Assembly: GCF_003002815.1 (NCBI RefSeq)
Contig: NZ_PVTF01000001.1
Span: 62,001-126,000, forward strand
Source: Umezawaea tangerina
GTDB lineage: Bacteria > Actinomycetota > Actinomycetes > Mycobacteriales > Pseudonocardiaceae
Direction: 5' to 3'
DNA: 64,000 bases
The notes under the pieces are model-generated. The model was not told where the DNA came from. It made no database searches and worked only from the letters and a program-made list of their open reading frames with translations. Below are positions 52,259-61,144 of this stretch, piece after piece. Position 1 is the stretch's first letter. The number at the start of each line of letters is the position of its first letter. The position numbers and the translations under genes are program-made.

Positions 52259-52261
52259 TAG
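51176..52261 (+). CDS. IS630 family transposase
   Basis: A 361-aa DDE transposase. An N-terminal helix-turn-helix (NSEIAAELGIQRATVAKWRSRF) and a second HTH precede the catalytic domain, with Asp in CVDEKSQIQAL, Asp in LVMDNVATHKT and Glu in WLNLVERWFSELT. It is a single uninterrupted frame. The stop codon TAG consists of the target duplication TA (52259-52260) plus a host G (52261), so the coding region runs out of the element. Confidence 0.95.
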   Translation: MPNPKLPELVLSDDEAGVLRGWTRRRKTAQALALRARIVLRCAEGGSNSEIAAELGIQRATVAKWRSRFVLDRLDGLLDEARPGRPRTITDEQVEAVITATLESAPVNATHWSTRSMAAESGLTQTAVTRIWNAFGLQPHRREAWKLSKDPLFVDKVKDVVGLYLAPPERAVVLCVDEKSQIQALNRTAPILPMLPGTPQRATHDYTRHGTSSLYAALDIATGKVIGRLHAWHRAIEFRKFLIAIDKEVPADLAVHLVMDNVATHKTPMIKRWLAAHPRFTVHFTPTSSSWLNLVERWFSELTTKKLQRGSHTSVRALNRDIRAWIETWNDEPRPYVWTKTADQILDSIARYCTRIKNSGH

Positions 52262-52264
52262 GAA

Positions 52265-53461
52265 CTAGGCCATCTCCACCAGGTTGCGGCCGTAGCCCTT
52301 GGCGGTGAGCAGGGCGGCGTCGGCGGCGACCAGGAGGTCCGGCAGGTCGTAGCCGAAGCGGTCGGTGGTGGCCACGCCGATGCTGACGGTGAGCCCGGTG
52401 AGGGTGTGCTGGTTGCCGTCGGTGGCCACGGTCGGGACGGTGAGGCCCGCGACGGCGTGCCGCATCCGCTGGGCGACGGCCTCGGCGACCGCGGGCTCGG
52501 CCTCGGGGAGCAGGACCACGAACTCCTCGCCGCCGAACCGGCCGACGAGGTCGCCGCGCCGGGTGGTGCTGCTGAGCAGCAGGGCGACGGCCGCCAGCGC
52601 CGCGTCGCCCGCGAGGTGGCCGAGCTTGTCGTTGACCCGCTTGAAGTGGTCGAGGTCCATCAGCATCACGGCCATGGCCCTGGTCTCGCCCCGGCCCTTC
52701 GCCAGTTCGGCGCGGGCCCGGCTGTCCCAGTGGACGGCGTTGGAGAGCCCCGTCTTGGCGTCGCGCTGCGCGGACCGGCGCCACTGCGGCAGCTGCGCCG
52801 CGCGTTCGAGCAGCGCCATCGGCGGCCCGGCGACGAGGGTGTGGATGGCCATGGCGGTGGCGACGCAGCCCATCAGGCCGCCGATGCTGACGGCGACGAC
52901 GCCGAGGATGGCGTCTATCGGCTCGCCGACGGTCTCCTCGAACGGCGCGCCCGGTTTGCGCAGCCGCAGGCCCGCGGCGATGAGGCCCGCGCGCACCACC
53001 AGCAGCACGGTGGCGCCAGCGACCATCATGTAGATGCTGTCCGACGGCTCGGTCCAGCCGTAGGCGAAGCGGGTGGCGAACACGGCCAGCGCGGTCGCGG
53101 AGAGCGTGAACAGCCAGCGGTGCGACTCCGGGCGCTGGGTGAGGACGCCGTGCAGCGCGGGGCCGAACAGGAGCAGGACCAGCAGGTTCGGCGGAAGCGC
53201 GATGATGCCCGCGGTGAGGTAGCACAGGTGCGCGGCCCACGGGTTGCGCTCGGTCTCGCCGAGGTGGTGGCTGTAGATGGAGCTGCCGATGATGACCGCG
53301 CCCGCGGTGCCCGCGATGGCGGCGAACCGGCCGACGTCGGCGGGTTCCGGGGTCGGGGTGGCCGCGATGACGAAGACGACGACGCCCAGTGCGGCCAGGT
53401 CGACCACGAGCCAGTAGACGAGTGCGGGCCAGCGCAACGTCCACAGGGGCCAGTCGCGCAC
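52265..53461 (-). CDS. Membrane GGDEF diguanylate cyclase
   Basis: A 398-aa protein with an N-terminal region of seven or eight hydrophobic segments (about residues 10-240) and a C-terminal GGDEF domain with FGGEEFVVL, a catalytically competent variant, and DLDHFKRVND for metal and substrate binding. GTG 53461 is chosen because GGGAGG lies 6 nt upstream; longer frames exist without a ribosome binding site. Its 3' end lies only 4 bp from the IS630 target duplication. Confidence 0.88.
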   Translation of the reverse strand: MRDWPLWTLRWPALVYWLVVDLAALGVVVFVIAATPTPEPADVGRFAAIAGTAGAVIIGSSIYSHHLGETERNPWAAHLCYLTAGIIALPPNLLVLLLFGPALHGVLTQRPESHRWLFTLSATALAVFATRFAYGWTEPSDSIYMMVAGATVLLVVRAGLIAAGLRLRKPGAPFEETVGEPIDAILGVVAVSIGGLMGCVATAMAIHTLVAGPPMALLERAAQLPQWRRSAQRDAKTGLSNAVHWDSRARAELAKGRGETRAMAVMLMDLDHFKRVNDKLGHLAGDAALAAVALLLSSTTRRGDLVGRFGGEEFVVLLPEAEPAVAEAVAQRMRHAVAGLTVPTVATDGNQHTLTGLTVSIGVATTDRFGYDLPDLLVAADAALLTAKGYGRNLVEMA

Positions 53462-53623
53462 CGCTTCCCTCCCCGCCGTGGGAGTGCCGATGTGGTGGCC
53501 CACCACCGGGCCGCCAGGGCTCGGCGCCAGCCTTGCACATCCCGGTGGCTCGGAGTAGTCGTCCACCTGGGGGTTAGCTGGGCCACTCCGACACGGCAGG
53601 ATGGGGTGCGAAGGGAGCGCACC

Positions 53624-54781
53624 GTGCACATCAAGTCCGACGCCGAGGGGCCATCTGTGCTCGAGGACCCCGTCGCGCACCTGTGGCGGGGGACCGTCGC
53701 GCTACGCGTAGTCACCTTCCTCTTCGCGCTGGGCAACGTCGCGGTGCACGCCACCGGTTACGAACGGCAGTGGCTGGCCTGGGCGGTGATCGGCGTGATG
53801 GCGGGGTGGACCGCCTTCACCACCAGGGCGTACAGCCGGGAGTCGGGCAGGCAGCCGTGGGTCGTGCTCGCCGACCTGGTCGTGTCCTGCGTCCTGATGT
53901 CGCTCTCGCCGCTGGCCATGACGGACCTCCAGCTGCTCGCGAACGTCCCGCTGCTCACCACGATCTGGGCGTGCGGTCCGGCGGTGGCCGCGGGTGCGCT
54001 GGCGGGCCGGTACGCGGGCGCGGCGTCCGGCGGGGTCATCGGGCTGTGCACCTACCTCAACCGCGGGGCGATGAGCGTCGACCTGGTGCGGGACGTGGTG
54101 CTGCTGGCCGGGGCCGGGTTCGTGGTCGGCATGGCGTCGTCCACGGCGCGGCGGTCGGCCGTGCGGCTGGCGCAGGCGTTGCGGACCGAGGCGGCCACGG
54201 CGGAGCGCGAGCGGCTGGCCCGCTCCATCCACGACGGCGTGCTCCAGGTGCTGGCCCGGGTGCGCAAGCGCGGCATGGAGCTGGGTGGCGAGGCAGCCGA
54301 ACTGGCCGAGCTGGCCGGCGAGCAGGAGGTGGCGCTGCGGTCGCTGGTCGCCGCGTCGCCGGTCGAGTCGACGGTGGACGGCGAGTCCGACCTGAACCCC
54401 GCGCTGCAGATCCTGGCCACCCAGAAGGTGCAGGTGTCCACACCCGCCACGCAGGTGATGCTGCCCGCCGTGGTCGCGCTGGAGCTGACCGCCGTGGTGC
54501 GGGAGATGCTGTCGAACGTGGACAAGCACGCCGGTCCGGGCGCCAAGGCGTGGGTGCTGCTGGAGGACCTGGGCGAACAGGTCGTGGTGAGCATCCGCGA
54601 CGACGGCCCCGGCATCCCGGAGGGCCGCATCGACGACGCCGAGGCCGAGGGCCGGATGGGGATCGCGAAGTCGATCAGGGGACGGGTCGCGCTGCTCGGC
54701 GGCACGTTGGAGCTGCAGACCGGGCCCGGCGAGGGCACCGAGTGGGAAGTGCGCGTGTTCCGAGTAGGGGGAGTGCGGTGA
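53624..54781 (+). CDS. MacS-type sensor histidine kinase
   Basis: A 385-aa membrane kinase. The N-terminal half has about five or six helices; the HisKA_3-type acceptor His is in RLARSIHDGVLQVLARV, and the ATPase domain carries REMLSNVDKHAG (N box), RDDGPGIPEG (G1) and GRMGIAKSI (G2). GTG 53624 follows AAGGGAGCG. The stop overlaps the start of the response regulator gene (GTGA), so the two form a translationally coupled two-component system. Confidence 0.9.
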   Translation: MHIKSDAEGPSVLEDPVAHLWRGTVALRVVTFLFALGNVAVHATGYERQWLAWAVIGVMAGWTAFTTRAYSRESGRQPWVVLADLVVSCVLMSLSPLAMTDLQLLANVPLLTTIWACGPAVAAGALAGRYAGAASGGVIGLCTYLNRGAMSVDLVRDVVLLAGAGFVVGMASSTARRSAVRLAQALRTEAATAERERLARSIHDGVLQVLARVRKRGMELGGEAAELAELAGEQEVALRSLVAASPVESTVDGESDLNPALQILATQKVQVSTPATQVMLPAVVALELTAVVREMLSNVDKHAGPGAKAWVLLEDLGEQVVVSIRDDGPGIPEGRIDDAEAEGRMGIAKSIRGRVALLGGTLELQTGPGEGTEWEVRVFRVGGVR

Positions 54782-55431
54782 CGGTTTCGGTGATGGTGGT
54801 CGACGACCACCCGCTGTGGCGCGACGGCGTGGCCAGGGACCTCGCCGAGCGCGGGTTCGAGGTGGTCGCGACCGCGGGCGACGCGGCGTCGGCGACGCGG
54901 ATCGCCCGCGCGGTGCGACCGGACGTGGTGCTGATGGACCTCAACCTGGGGGAGCTGTCCGGGGTCGACGCCACCGCGATGATCACCGGTGAGCTGCCGG
55001 GGACGCGGGTGCTGGTGCTGTCCGCCAGCGGCGAGCACGACGACGTGCTGCAGGCCGTGAAGGCGGGCGCGTCGGGGTACCTGGTGAAGTCCGCGTCCGC
55101 CGAGGAGCTCGTGGACGCGGTCAACCGGACGGCGGCGGGCGACGCGGTGTTCACCGCCGGTCTGGCGGGCCTGGTGCTCGGCGAGTACCGGCGGATGGCG
55201 GCGACCCCCGACGAGGAGGACAAGCCGCAACTCACCGAGCGCGAGACCGAGGTGCTGCGACTTGTGGCGAAGGGCCTGACAGCGCGGCAGATCGCGACCA
55301 GACTGGTGATCTCGCACCGGACTGTGGAGAACCACGTGCAGTCCACGTTGCGGAAGCTCCAGCTGCACAACCGGGTCGAGCTGGCCCGCTACGCGATCGA
55401 ACACGGCCTCGACGCCGAACCGGAGGCTTGA
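54778..55431 (+). CDS. LuxR/NarL family response regulator
   Basis: A 217-aa DNA-binding regulator. The receiver domain has VVDDHPLW, phospho-acceptor Asp in VLMDLNLGE and Lys in GYLVKSAS. The C-terminal HTH is TERETEVLRLVAKGLTARQI with HRTVENHVQSTLRKL. Partner of the overlapping kinase; DUF1707 follows by 2 nt and is likely part of the operon. Confidence 0.94.
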   Translation: MTVSVMVVDDHPLWRDGVARDLAERGFEVVATAGDAASATRIARAVRPDVVLMDLNLGELSGVDATAMITGELPGTRVLVLSASGEHDDVLQAVKAGASGYLVKSASAEELVDAVNRTAAGDAVFTAGLAGLVLGEYRRMAATPDEEDKPQLTERETEVLRLVAKGLTARQIATRLVISHRTVENHVQSTLRKLQLHNRVELARYAIEHGLDAEPEA

Positions 55432-55433
55432 CC

Positions 55434-56045
55434 ATGACCGATCCCAAGGACTACCGGGTGTCGGACGCCGAGCGCGAACACGTGATCGGCCTGCTCCAGA
55501 AGGCCATCGGCCAGGGTCTGATCACCCTGGACGAGTTCTCCACGCGCACCGACACCGCGCTGGTCGCGAAGACCAGGGCCGAGCTGAACGCGGTCCTGCT
55601 CGACCTGCCGGGCATGACGCACAACGAGCAGGCGCCGAAGGCCCTCGTGCCCAAGGACCGGGTCGAGATCAAGAGCACCATGTCGTCGGTCAACCGCAAG
55701 GGCCACTGGTCGGTGCCGCGGGAGCTGGTGGTGCTCAACAGGATGGGCTCGACCGACCTCGACTTCAGCGAGGCCGAGATCCCGCACGCGGTGGTGACGA
55801 TCGAGCTGGACGTGACGGCCGGGTCGGTGTCGATCCTGCTGCCCGAGGGCGCGACCGTGGACACCGACGACGTCCAGATGGCGGCGGGCAGCGTCACGGA
55901 CAAGTCGGGCGCGGGCGACGGCAGGCCGCACTTCGTGCTGACGGGTGTGGTGCGCGCGGGCTCGGTGAACATCAAGCGGGTCCGGATGATCCGGATGGGC
56001 GCCTACCTGGTGCGCATGCCGGGGTTCCGGGTGACCAGGGCCTGA
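55434..56045 (+). CDS. DUF1707 domain protein (LiaF-like C-terminus)
   Basis: A 203-aa cytosolic protein. The N-terminal DUF1707 motif is YRVSDAEREHVIGLLQKAIG..GLITLDEFSTR, and the C-terminal part is a beta-rich region with repeated GSVSILLPEG and GSVNIKRV units, as in the cell-wall-active antibiotic response domain. Third gene of the kinase-regulator operon, so it probably modulates or reports on that envelope response. ATG 55434; TTG 55428 is possible. Confidence 0.85.
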   Translation: MTDPKDYRVSDAEREHVIGLLQKAIGQGLITLDEFSTRTDTALVAKTRAELNAVLLDLPGMTHNEQAPKALVPKDRVEIKSTMSSVNRKGHWSVPRELVVLNRMGSTDLDFSEAEIPHAVVTIELDVTAGSVSILLPEGATVDTDDVQMAAGSVTDKSGAGDGRPHFVLTGVVRAGSVNIKRVRMIRMGAYLVRMPGFRVTRA

Positions 56046-56253
56046 CCCCGTTCCCGGACGTTCCGAGTGGCGCCCGCGCCGGGTCGCGGGTCCACTTGTC
56101 GGCAGCGCGGTGCCGTCCGCGGTGGCCGTCGCACGTGATCGTCCTCGACACCCCGGTCCGCGGCGTCGCGCGTCGCCCTTGTGAAGAAGGGCTAACAAGC
56201 GATTGCAGAAAGTCCTGATGGACTGAACAGCGGGGACAGGTGAGACTGCGCGG
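56046..56253. promoter_or_regulatory. tdh-kbl promoter region
   Basis: A 208-bp gap without a gene. The AT-richer part (56180-56230) includes a CTTGT..ACAAG inverted repeat and AGTCC-TGAT-GGACT (56211-56224), a small palindrome that may be an operator, 30 nt before the tdh start. Confidence 0.45.
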
Positions 56254-57285
56254 ATGAAGGCACTGGTCAAGGTGGCCGCAGGGCCGGGACTCGAGCTCGT
56301 GGACGTCCCAGACCCCCTCGCGGGCCCCGGTGACGTCGTCGTGCGGGTGCTCCGCACCGGCATCTGCGGCACCGATCTGCACATCGACTCCTGGGACGAC
56401 TGGGCCGCGCGCAACGTCAAGGCGCCGCTCGTGCTCGGCCACGAGTTCGTCGGCGAGGTCGTCGAGATCGGCATCGCCGTGACCGGGGTCCGGGTCGGCG
56501 ACCTGGTGTCCGGCGAAGGGCACCTGGTCTGCGGCACGTGCCGCAACTGCAAGGCGGGCCGCAGGCACCTGTGCGCGAACACCCGCGGCCTCGGCGTGCA
56601 CGTCGACGGCGCGTTCGCCCAGTACGCGGTGCTGCCCCAGGAGAACGCCTGGGTGCACCGCGACAAGGTGGACCTGGACGTGGCCGCGATCTTCGACCCG
56701 TTCGGCAACGCCGTGCACACCGCGCTGTCGTTCCCGGTCATCGGCGAGGACGTGCTGATCACCGGCGCGGGCCCGATCGGCATCATGGCCGCGGCCGTCG
56801 CCAAGCACGCGGGCGCGCGCAACGTCGTGATCACCGACGTGAGCGAGCACCGCCTGGACATCGCCCGCAAGGTCGGCGTTGACCTCGCGCTGAACGTCGC
56901 CACGGCCACGATCGCCGACGCGCAGGTCGAGCTGGGCATGTCCGAGGGCTTCGACGTCGGCATGGAGATGTCCGGCAAGCCCGTCGCGATGCAGGACATG
57001 ATCGCGAACATGTCCCACGGCGGCCGGATCGCGATGCTCGGCCTGCCCGCGGAGGAGTTCGCGGTCGACTGGAGCAGCGTGGTGCTGAAGATGCTGCACA
57101 TCAAGGGCATCTACGGTCGTGAGATGTTCGAGACCTGGTACTCGATGTCCGTGCTGCTCCAGCGCGGCCTCGACCTGACCCCGGTGATCACCCACAAGTT
57201 CGGCTACCGCGACCACGCGCAGGCGTTCGCGACGGCTCGTGAAGGCAAGTGCGGCAAGGTCGTGCTCGATTGGACGGAGGCCTGA
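56254..57285 (+). CDS. tdh: L-threonine 3-dehydrogenase
   Basis: Oxidises L-threonine with NAD to 2-amino-3-ketobutyrate. The 343-aa medium-chain dehydrogenase has the catalytic zinc Cys in [16 protein letters not shown], His in LGHEFVGEV, the structural-zinc loop [15 protein letters not shown], and the NAD-binding [18 protein letters not shown]. The WDDWA motif and the adjacent kbl gene distinguish it from other zinc dehydrogenases. It overlaps kbl by one base (TGATG). Confidence 0.95.
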   Translation: MKALVKVAAGPGLELVDVPDPLAGPGDVVVRVLRTGICGTDLHIDSWDDWAARNVKAPLVLGHEFVGEVVEIGIAVTGVRVGDLVSGEGHLVCGTCRNCKAGRRHLCANTRGLGVHVDGAFAQYAVLPQENAWVHRDKVDLDVAAIFDPFGNAVHTALSFPVIGEDVLITGAGPIGIMAAAVAKHAGARNVVITDVSEHRLDIARKVGVDLALNVATATIADAQVELGMSEGFDVGMEMSGKPVAMQDMIANMSHGGRIAMLGLPAEEFAVDWSSVVLKMLHIKGIYGREMFETWYSMSVLLQRGLDLTPVITHKFGYRDHAQAFATAREGKCGKVVLDWTEA

Positions 57286-58463
57286 TGTTCGGCGCGATGA
57301 AGGACGACCTGCTCGCCGGGATCGAGGACATCAGGGCGGCCGGCCTGTACAAGGCCGAGCGGGTGATCGGCAGCCCGCAGAACGCCGAGGTGCGGGTCGG
57401 CGACGGCGACGAGGTGCTGAACTTCTGCGCCAACAACTACCTGGGCCTGGCCGACCACCCGGTGCTGGTGAACGCGGCGAAGGACGCGCTGGACCGCTGG
57501 GGCTTCGGCATGGCGTCCGTCCGGTTCATCTGCGGCACGCAGGAGCCGCACAAGCAGCTCGAGGCCCGGCTGGCCCAGTTCCTCGGCACCGAGGACACGA
57601 TCCTCTACAGCTCCTGCTTCGACGCCAACGGCGGCCTGTTCGAGACCCTGCTGTCCGACCAGGACGCGGTGATCTCCGACGAGCTGAACCACGCGTCGAT
57701 CATCGACGGCGTCCGGCTCTGCAAGGCGCGCCGCTACCGGTACAAGAACCGGGACATGGACGACCTGGAGCGGCAGCTCAAGGACTCGGCCGACGCCCGC
57801 TACCGGCTGATCGCGACCGACGGCGTGTTCTCCATGGACGGCTACTTCGCGCCGCTCGACGAGATCTGCGACCTGGCCGACCGGTACGACGCGCTGGTCA
57901 TGGTCGACGACTCGCACGCCGTCGGCTTCATCGGCCCGAACGGCGGCGGCACGCCCGAGCTGTTCGGCGTCCAGAACCGGGTCGACGTCGTCACCGGCAC
58001 GCTGGGCAAGGCGCTGGGCGGGGCCAGCGGCGGGTACACGTCGGGCCGCCGCGAGATCATCGAGATGCTCCGCCAGCGCTCGCGCCCGTACCTGTTCTCC
58101 AACTCGCTGGCCCCGTCGATCACCGCCGCGTCGATCGCCGCGCTGGACCTGATCGGCTCCTCCGGCGCCCTGCACGCCAGGCTGCGCGAGAACTCGGCGC
58201 TGTTCCGGGCCCGGATGGCCGACGAGGGCTTCGACCTGCTGCCCGGTGAGCACGCGATCATCCCGGTCATGATCGGCGACGCGGCGAAGGCGAGCCGGAT
58301 GGCCGACCTCCTGCTGGAGCAGGGCGTCTACGTCATCGGCTTCTCCTACCCGGTCGTGCCGCACGGCAAGGCCCGCATCCGCACCCAGATGTCCGCGGCC
58401 CACTCGACCGCCGACGTGAACCGGGCCGTGGACGCGTTCGTCACGGCCCGTTCCCGGATGTAG
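57285..58463 (+). CDS. kbl: Glycine C-acetyltransferase (2-amino-3-ketobutyrate CoA ligase)
   Basis: PLP enzyme that splits 2-amino-3-ketobutyrate with CoA to glycine and acetyl-CoA, completing threonine degradation with Tdh. The 392-aa protein shows [53 protein letters not shown] and the PLP lysine in [17 protein letters not shown] 57285 overlaps the tdh stop. Confidence 0.96.
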   Translation: MFGAMKDDLLAGIEDIRAAGLYKAERVIGSPQNAEVRVGDGDEVLNFCANNYLGLADHPVLVNAAKDALDRWGFGMASVRFICGTQEPHKQLEARLAQFLGTEDTILYSSCFDANGGLFETLLSDQDAVISDELNHASIIDGVRLCKARRYRYKNRDMDDLERQLKDSADARYRLIATDGVFSMDGYFAPLDEICDLADRYDALVMVDDSHAVGFIGPNGGGTPELFGVQNRVDVVTGTLGKALGGASGGYTSGRREIIEMLRQRSRPYLFSNSLAPSITAASIAALDLIGSSGALHARLRENSALFRARMADEGFDLLPGEHAIIPVMIGDAAKASRMADLLLEQGVYVIGFSYPVVPHGKARIRTQMSAAHSTADVNRAVDAFVTARSRM

Positions 58464-58475
58464 GTCGCGCCCGTC

Positions 58476-58500
58476 GACGCCGCGCCGGTCGCGCGGCGTC
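58476..58500. terminator. Bidirectional terminator after kbl
   Basis: 10-bp perfect arms GACGCCGCGC and GCGCGGCGTC with a 5-nt loop, between the convergent kbl and SDR genes. Confidence 0.8.
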
Positions 58501-58506
58501 GGCGGG

Positions 58507-59409
58507 TCAGCCCACGAGCCGGGTCGCCGTGGTCCAGAGCCGTTCGGCGTTGGCCGGGTCGACCGCCCACGCCGCCACGCCGCCGCCGAACACCTCCGGC
58601 GGCCCGGTGAGCACGGCGGACTCGGCGCAGTCCTCGAAGTAGCGCCCACCGACGCCCTCCACCAGCGGCGACGCCGCCAGCAGCACGGACGTCGCCGCGC
58701 CCTGGGCGACGGTCTTGCGCTTCTCCACGGGCGTCCGCATGCCGCCGATGTGCTTCTGCAGGCCGGTCGGGATGGCGCCGGGGTTCACCGCGTTGGCCAG
58801 GACGCCGTCGTCGGCCCAGTGCGCGGTCGCGCCCACCGCGAGCAGCACGTCGGCGGTCTTCGACTGGCCGTAGGCGAGCCACGGGTCGTAGGCGCGGTGC
58901 GCGAAGGCGAGGTCGTCGTGGACCACGTCGGAGTAGTGGTGCGCGTTCGAGCTGAGCGAGACGACCCTGGCGCCCCCGGCCTCCGCGAGGGCGGTGCGCA
59001 GGCCCGTGGTCAGGGCGAAGTGGCCGAGGAAGTTCGTGGCGAACTGCAGCTCGTGGCCCTCCGCGGTCAGCTGGAGCTCTTGGAGGGCCATGATCCCGGC
59101 GTTGTTGACGAGCACGTGCAACGGCCCGGTCCAGTCGCGGACGAACGCGGCCACCGACGACGGCACGGCGAGGTCGAGCGGTCGGGCCGTGACGAGCGGG
59201 TTGCCGGTGCGCTCGGTGATCAGCGCCGCGGTCGCGGGCCCGTCGCGCCGGACCGCGAGGACGACCTCGGCACCGGCCGCCGCCAGCGCCCGCGCGGTCT
59301 CGAAGCCGATGCCGGACGACGCGCCGGTCACCACCGCCCGCCGCCCGGTCAGGTCGACGCCCGCCAGCACGTCGTCGGTGGTGGAGGAGAAGCCGAAGGA
59401 AGTGGTCAT
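58507..59409 (-). CDS. SDR family oxidoreductase (retinol dehydrogenase-like)
   Basis: A 300-aa short-chain dehydrogenase with TGASSGIG near residue 28, NNAG, catalytic Ser in SLSSNAHHYSD and YGQSK for YxxxK. The NNAGIM and NFLGHFALT segments resemble the WWOX/retinol dehydrogenase-like branch. Divergent from an XRE-type regulator gene 102 bp away that probably controls it, a common pairing in actinobacteria. Confidence 0.9.
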   Translation of the reverse strand: MTTSFGFSSTTDDVLAGVDLTGRRAVVTGASSGIGFETARALAAAGAEVVLAVRRDGPATAALITERTGNPLVTARPLDLAVPSSVAAFVRDWTGPLHVLVNNAGIMALQELQLTAEGHELQFATNFLGHFALTTGLRTALAEAGGARVVSLSSNAHHYSDVVHDDLAFAHRAYDPWLAYGQSKTADVLLAVGATAHWADDGVLANAVNPGAIPTGLQKHIGGMRTPVEKRKTVAQGAATSVLLAASPLVEGVGGRYFEDCAESAVLTGPPEVFGGGVAAWAVDPANAERLWTTATRLVG

Positions 59410-59511
59410 GGCACCAGCGTGCGCCGGGCCGGACGGCGTGGCCAGGTCCCCGTCGACCCTGGTGCCGGCAGGGACAGGATCAGCCGGCGGGACCGGGTTA
59501 CTGTCGATCCC

Positions 59512-60339
59512 ATGGCCCTGAGCAGCACACTCGGCGACTACCTGCGGGCGCGGCGCGAGCTGGTCCGCCCCGGTGACGTCGGGCTGCCCGCGGGGGAGCG
59601 GCGGCGGGTGCCGGGGCTGCGGCGCGAGGAGGTCGCGCTGCTGGCGGGCATCAGCGCCGAGTACTACCTGCGGCTGGAGCAGGGCCGCGACCAGCACCCG
59701 TCCGACCAGGTGCTGGACAGCATCGCGAGCGCGTTGCGGCTGGACGCCGAGGCGTCGGCCTACCTGCACGACCTGGCCCACCCAGTGCCGCCCAGGCGGA
59801 GGCCGCCGAAACCGGAGAAGGTCGGCGCGGGCGTGCGGACCCTGATCGACAACTGGACCACCACCCCGGCGTACGTGCAGGGCAGGACCATGACCGTGCT
59901 CGCGGCGAACCCACTGGCCATCGCCCTGTCCCCGTTCTTCGCGCCCGGCGTGAACACCCTGCGCGCGGCCTTCCTCGAACCCGCGATGCGGACCTTCTAC
60001 CGCGACTGGGACGAGATGACCGCCAAGGTCGTCCCCTACCTGCGCTCGGTGGTCGGCACCGCCACCGACGACCCCCGCCTGGTCACCCTCATCGGCCAGC
60101 TCAGCCTGCACAGCGACCGCTTCCGCACCCTCTGGGCCCGCCACGACGTCCGCCAGAAGTCCAGCGGCCCCACCCACCTCCTCCACCCGCAGGTGGGCCC
60201 CCTCGACCTGCACTACGAGAAGCTCGTCCTCCCCGAGGCCGACCAGGTCCTCATCACCTACCACGCCGCCCCCGGTTCGGCGTCCGAGGAACGCCTGCAC
60301 CTGCTCGGCACGCTGGCCAAGGGCACTATGGGCGCGTGA
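59512..60339 (+). CDS. XRE-type regulator with MmyB-like ligand-binding domain
   Basis: A 275-aa repressor-type protein. The N-terminal HTH (residues about 5-75) has LGDYLRARRELVRP, PGLRREEVALLAGIS and YYLRLEQGRDQHPS, the signature of this regulator group. The C-terminal PAS-like MmyB domain contains DNWTTTPAYVQGRTMTVLAANPLA and may bind a fatty acyl ligand. ATG 59512 lies 7 nt after TACTGT (59499-59504), a leaderless arrangement. Divergent from the SDR gene. Confidence 0.92.
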   Translation: MALSSTLGDYLRARRELVRPGDVGLPAGERRRVPGLRREEVALLAGISAEYYLRLEQGRDQHPSDQVLDSIASALRLDAEASAYLHDLAHPVPPRRRPPKPEKVGAGVRTLIDNWTTTPAYVQGRTMTVLAANPLAIALSPFFAPGVNTLRAAFLEPAMRTFYRDWDEMTAKVVPYLRSVVGTATDDPRLVTLIGQLSLHSDRFRTLWARHDVRQKSSGPTHLLHPQVGPLDLHYEKLVLPEADQVLITYHAAPGSASEERLHLLGTLAKGTMGA

Positions 60340-60341
60340 TC

Positions 60342-60377
60342 GTCTGGTGGGGCGGTGAAAACACCACCCCACCAGAC
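60342..60377. terminator. Terminator between convergent genes
   Basis: 16-nt arms GTCTGGTGGGGCGGTG and CACCACCCCACCAGAC pair with one mismatch around an AAAA loop, just after the regulator's stop codon and just before the end of the small membrane protein gene. Confidence 0.85.
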
Positions 60378-60382
60378 AAGGA

Positions 60383-60661
60383 TCAACCGCCCAGGCGCTT
60401 GCCCACCCATCGCAAGACCGCGGCACCCACCGCAGCCGCACTCGCCGAAGCCGCGCCCCAGAGCCAACCCGCGCAAAGTGCGAAGACCAGGACGAGCAGC
60501 AACGCCACCATGAAGCGCCGGAACATCGCCCGGTCGCCGAAGATCATGACGAAGAAGCGGACCCAACCGCGATCGTCATCCGCCCACTTCTGAACGTCAT
60601 CCGATTGGGCACGGTCGGCGACCCCCTCAGTCTTGCTGCCACTTTCACCCTCCGTGTGCAC
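60383..60661 (-). CDS. Small membrane protein, unknown function
   Basis: A 92-aa protein. The first 45 residues are polar and acidic (HTEGESGSKTEG, DDVQKWADDDRGW), followed by a long hydrophobic region (about residues 54-84, FMVALLLVLVFALCAGWLWG) and a basic end RWVGKRLGG. GTG 60661 is chosen for AAGGAG 8 nt upstream; the longer in-frame version lacks a ribosome binding site. No family recognised. Lies in a lower-GC islet, divergent from the unknown coiled-coil protein gene. Confidence 0.65.
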   Translation of the reverse strand: MHTEGESGSKTEGVADRAQSDDVQKWADDDRGWVRFFVMIFGDRAMFRRFMVALLLVLVFALCAGWLWGAASASAAAVGAAVLRWVGKRLGG

Positions 60662-61144
60662 GGCGCAACTCCTTGCCCATACTGCTTTTCCGATGTTCAG
60701 CGAAACCGCCGAACCGGCAGGCCAATGCACGGCCAGGCCGTCAAGTCCATCCGGAAAGCCAAGATGTGGACGGCTCGCTGAGCACAATCGAAGCATCTCG
60801 ATTGCCAGATACGTAATCGGCAGGGATCACTCCATCGAGAACACTCCAGTCACCCGAAAGGCAAAACAAGGTCATACAACCACCGAGATTGCCGATAACC
60901 CGAACATTCCTCTCCCAGCCACCCGAGGCGCCCAACGCTCCTGTGGTCAACTATGGTGTGGGCAACGAGGGAGAAGCCGACCCGCCGAAGCCCAAGTCCC
61001 ACCAGGTCGTCATTGATTCGGGGGCATCGTCGAAGACGTCGCTCGAGTTCTTCCAAGGCTTAACCACGCGCGGCGAGACGGGAAGAGCGTGCGGGAGAAG
61101 CGCTTTTATTCTCCCATCGCGTCGGACGGATACTAGGAGCGAAC
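60662..61144. other. Lower-GC divergent promoter region
   Basis: 483 bp without a credible gene. Contains CAATCGA-N6-TCGATTG (60785-60804), a possible operator, and near the right end TTTTATTCTC with AGGAG 6 nt before the ATG of the next gene. AT content is visibly above that of the neighbouring housekeeping genes. Confidence 0.55.

Noticed and set aside
52265-53461. GGDEF gene as a victim of the IS630 insertion
   Set aside because: Its frame ends 4 bp outside the target duplication with its own stop codon; the protein reaches the normal family C-terminus, so it is not truncated.
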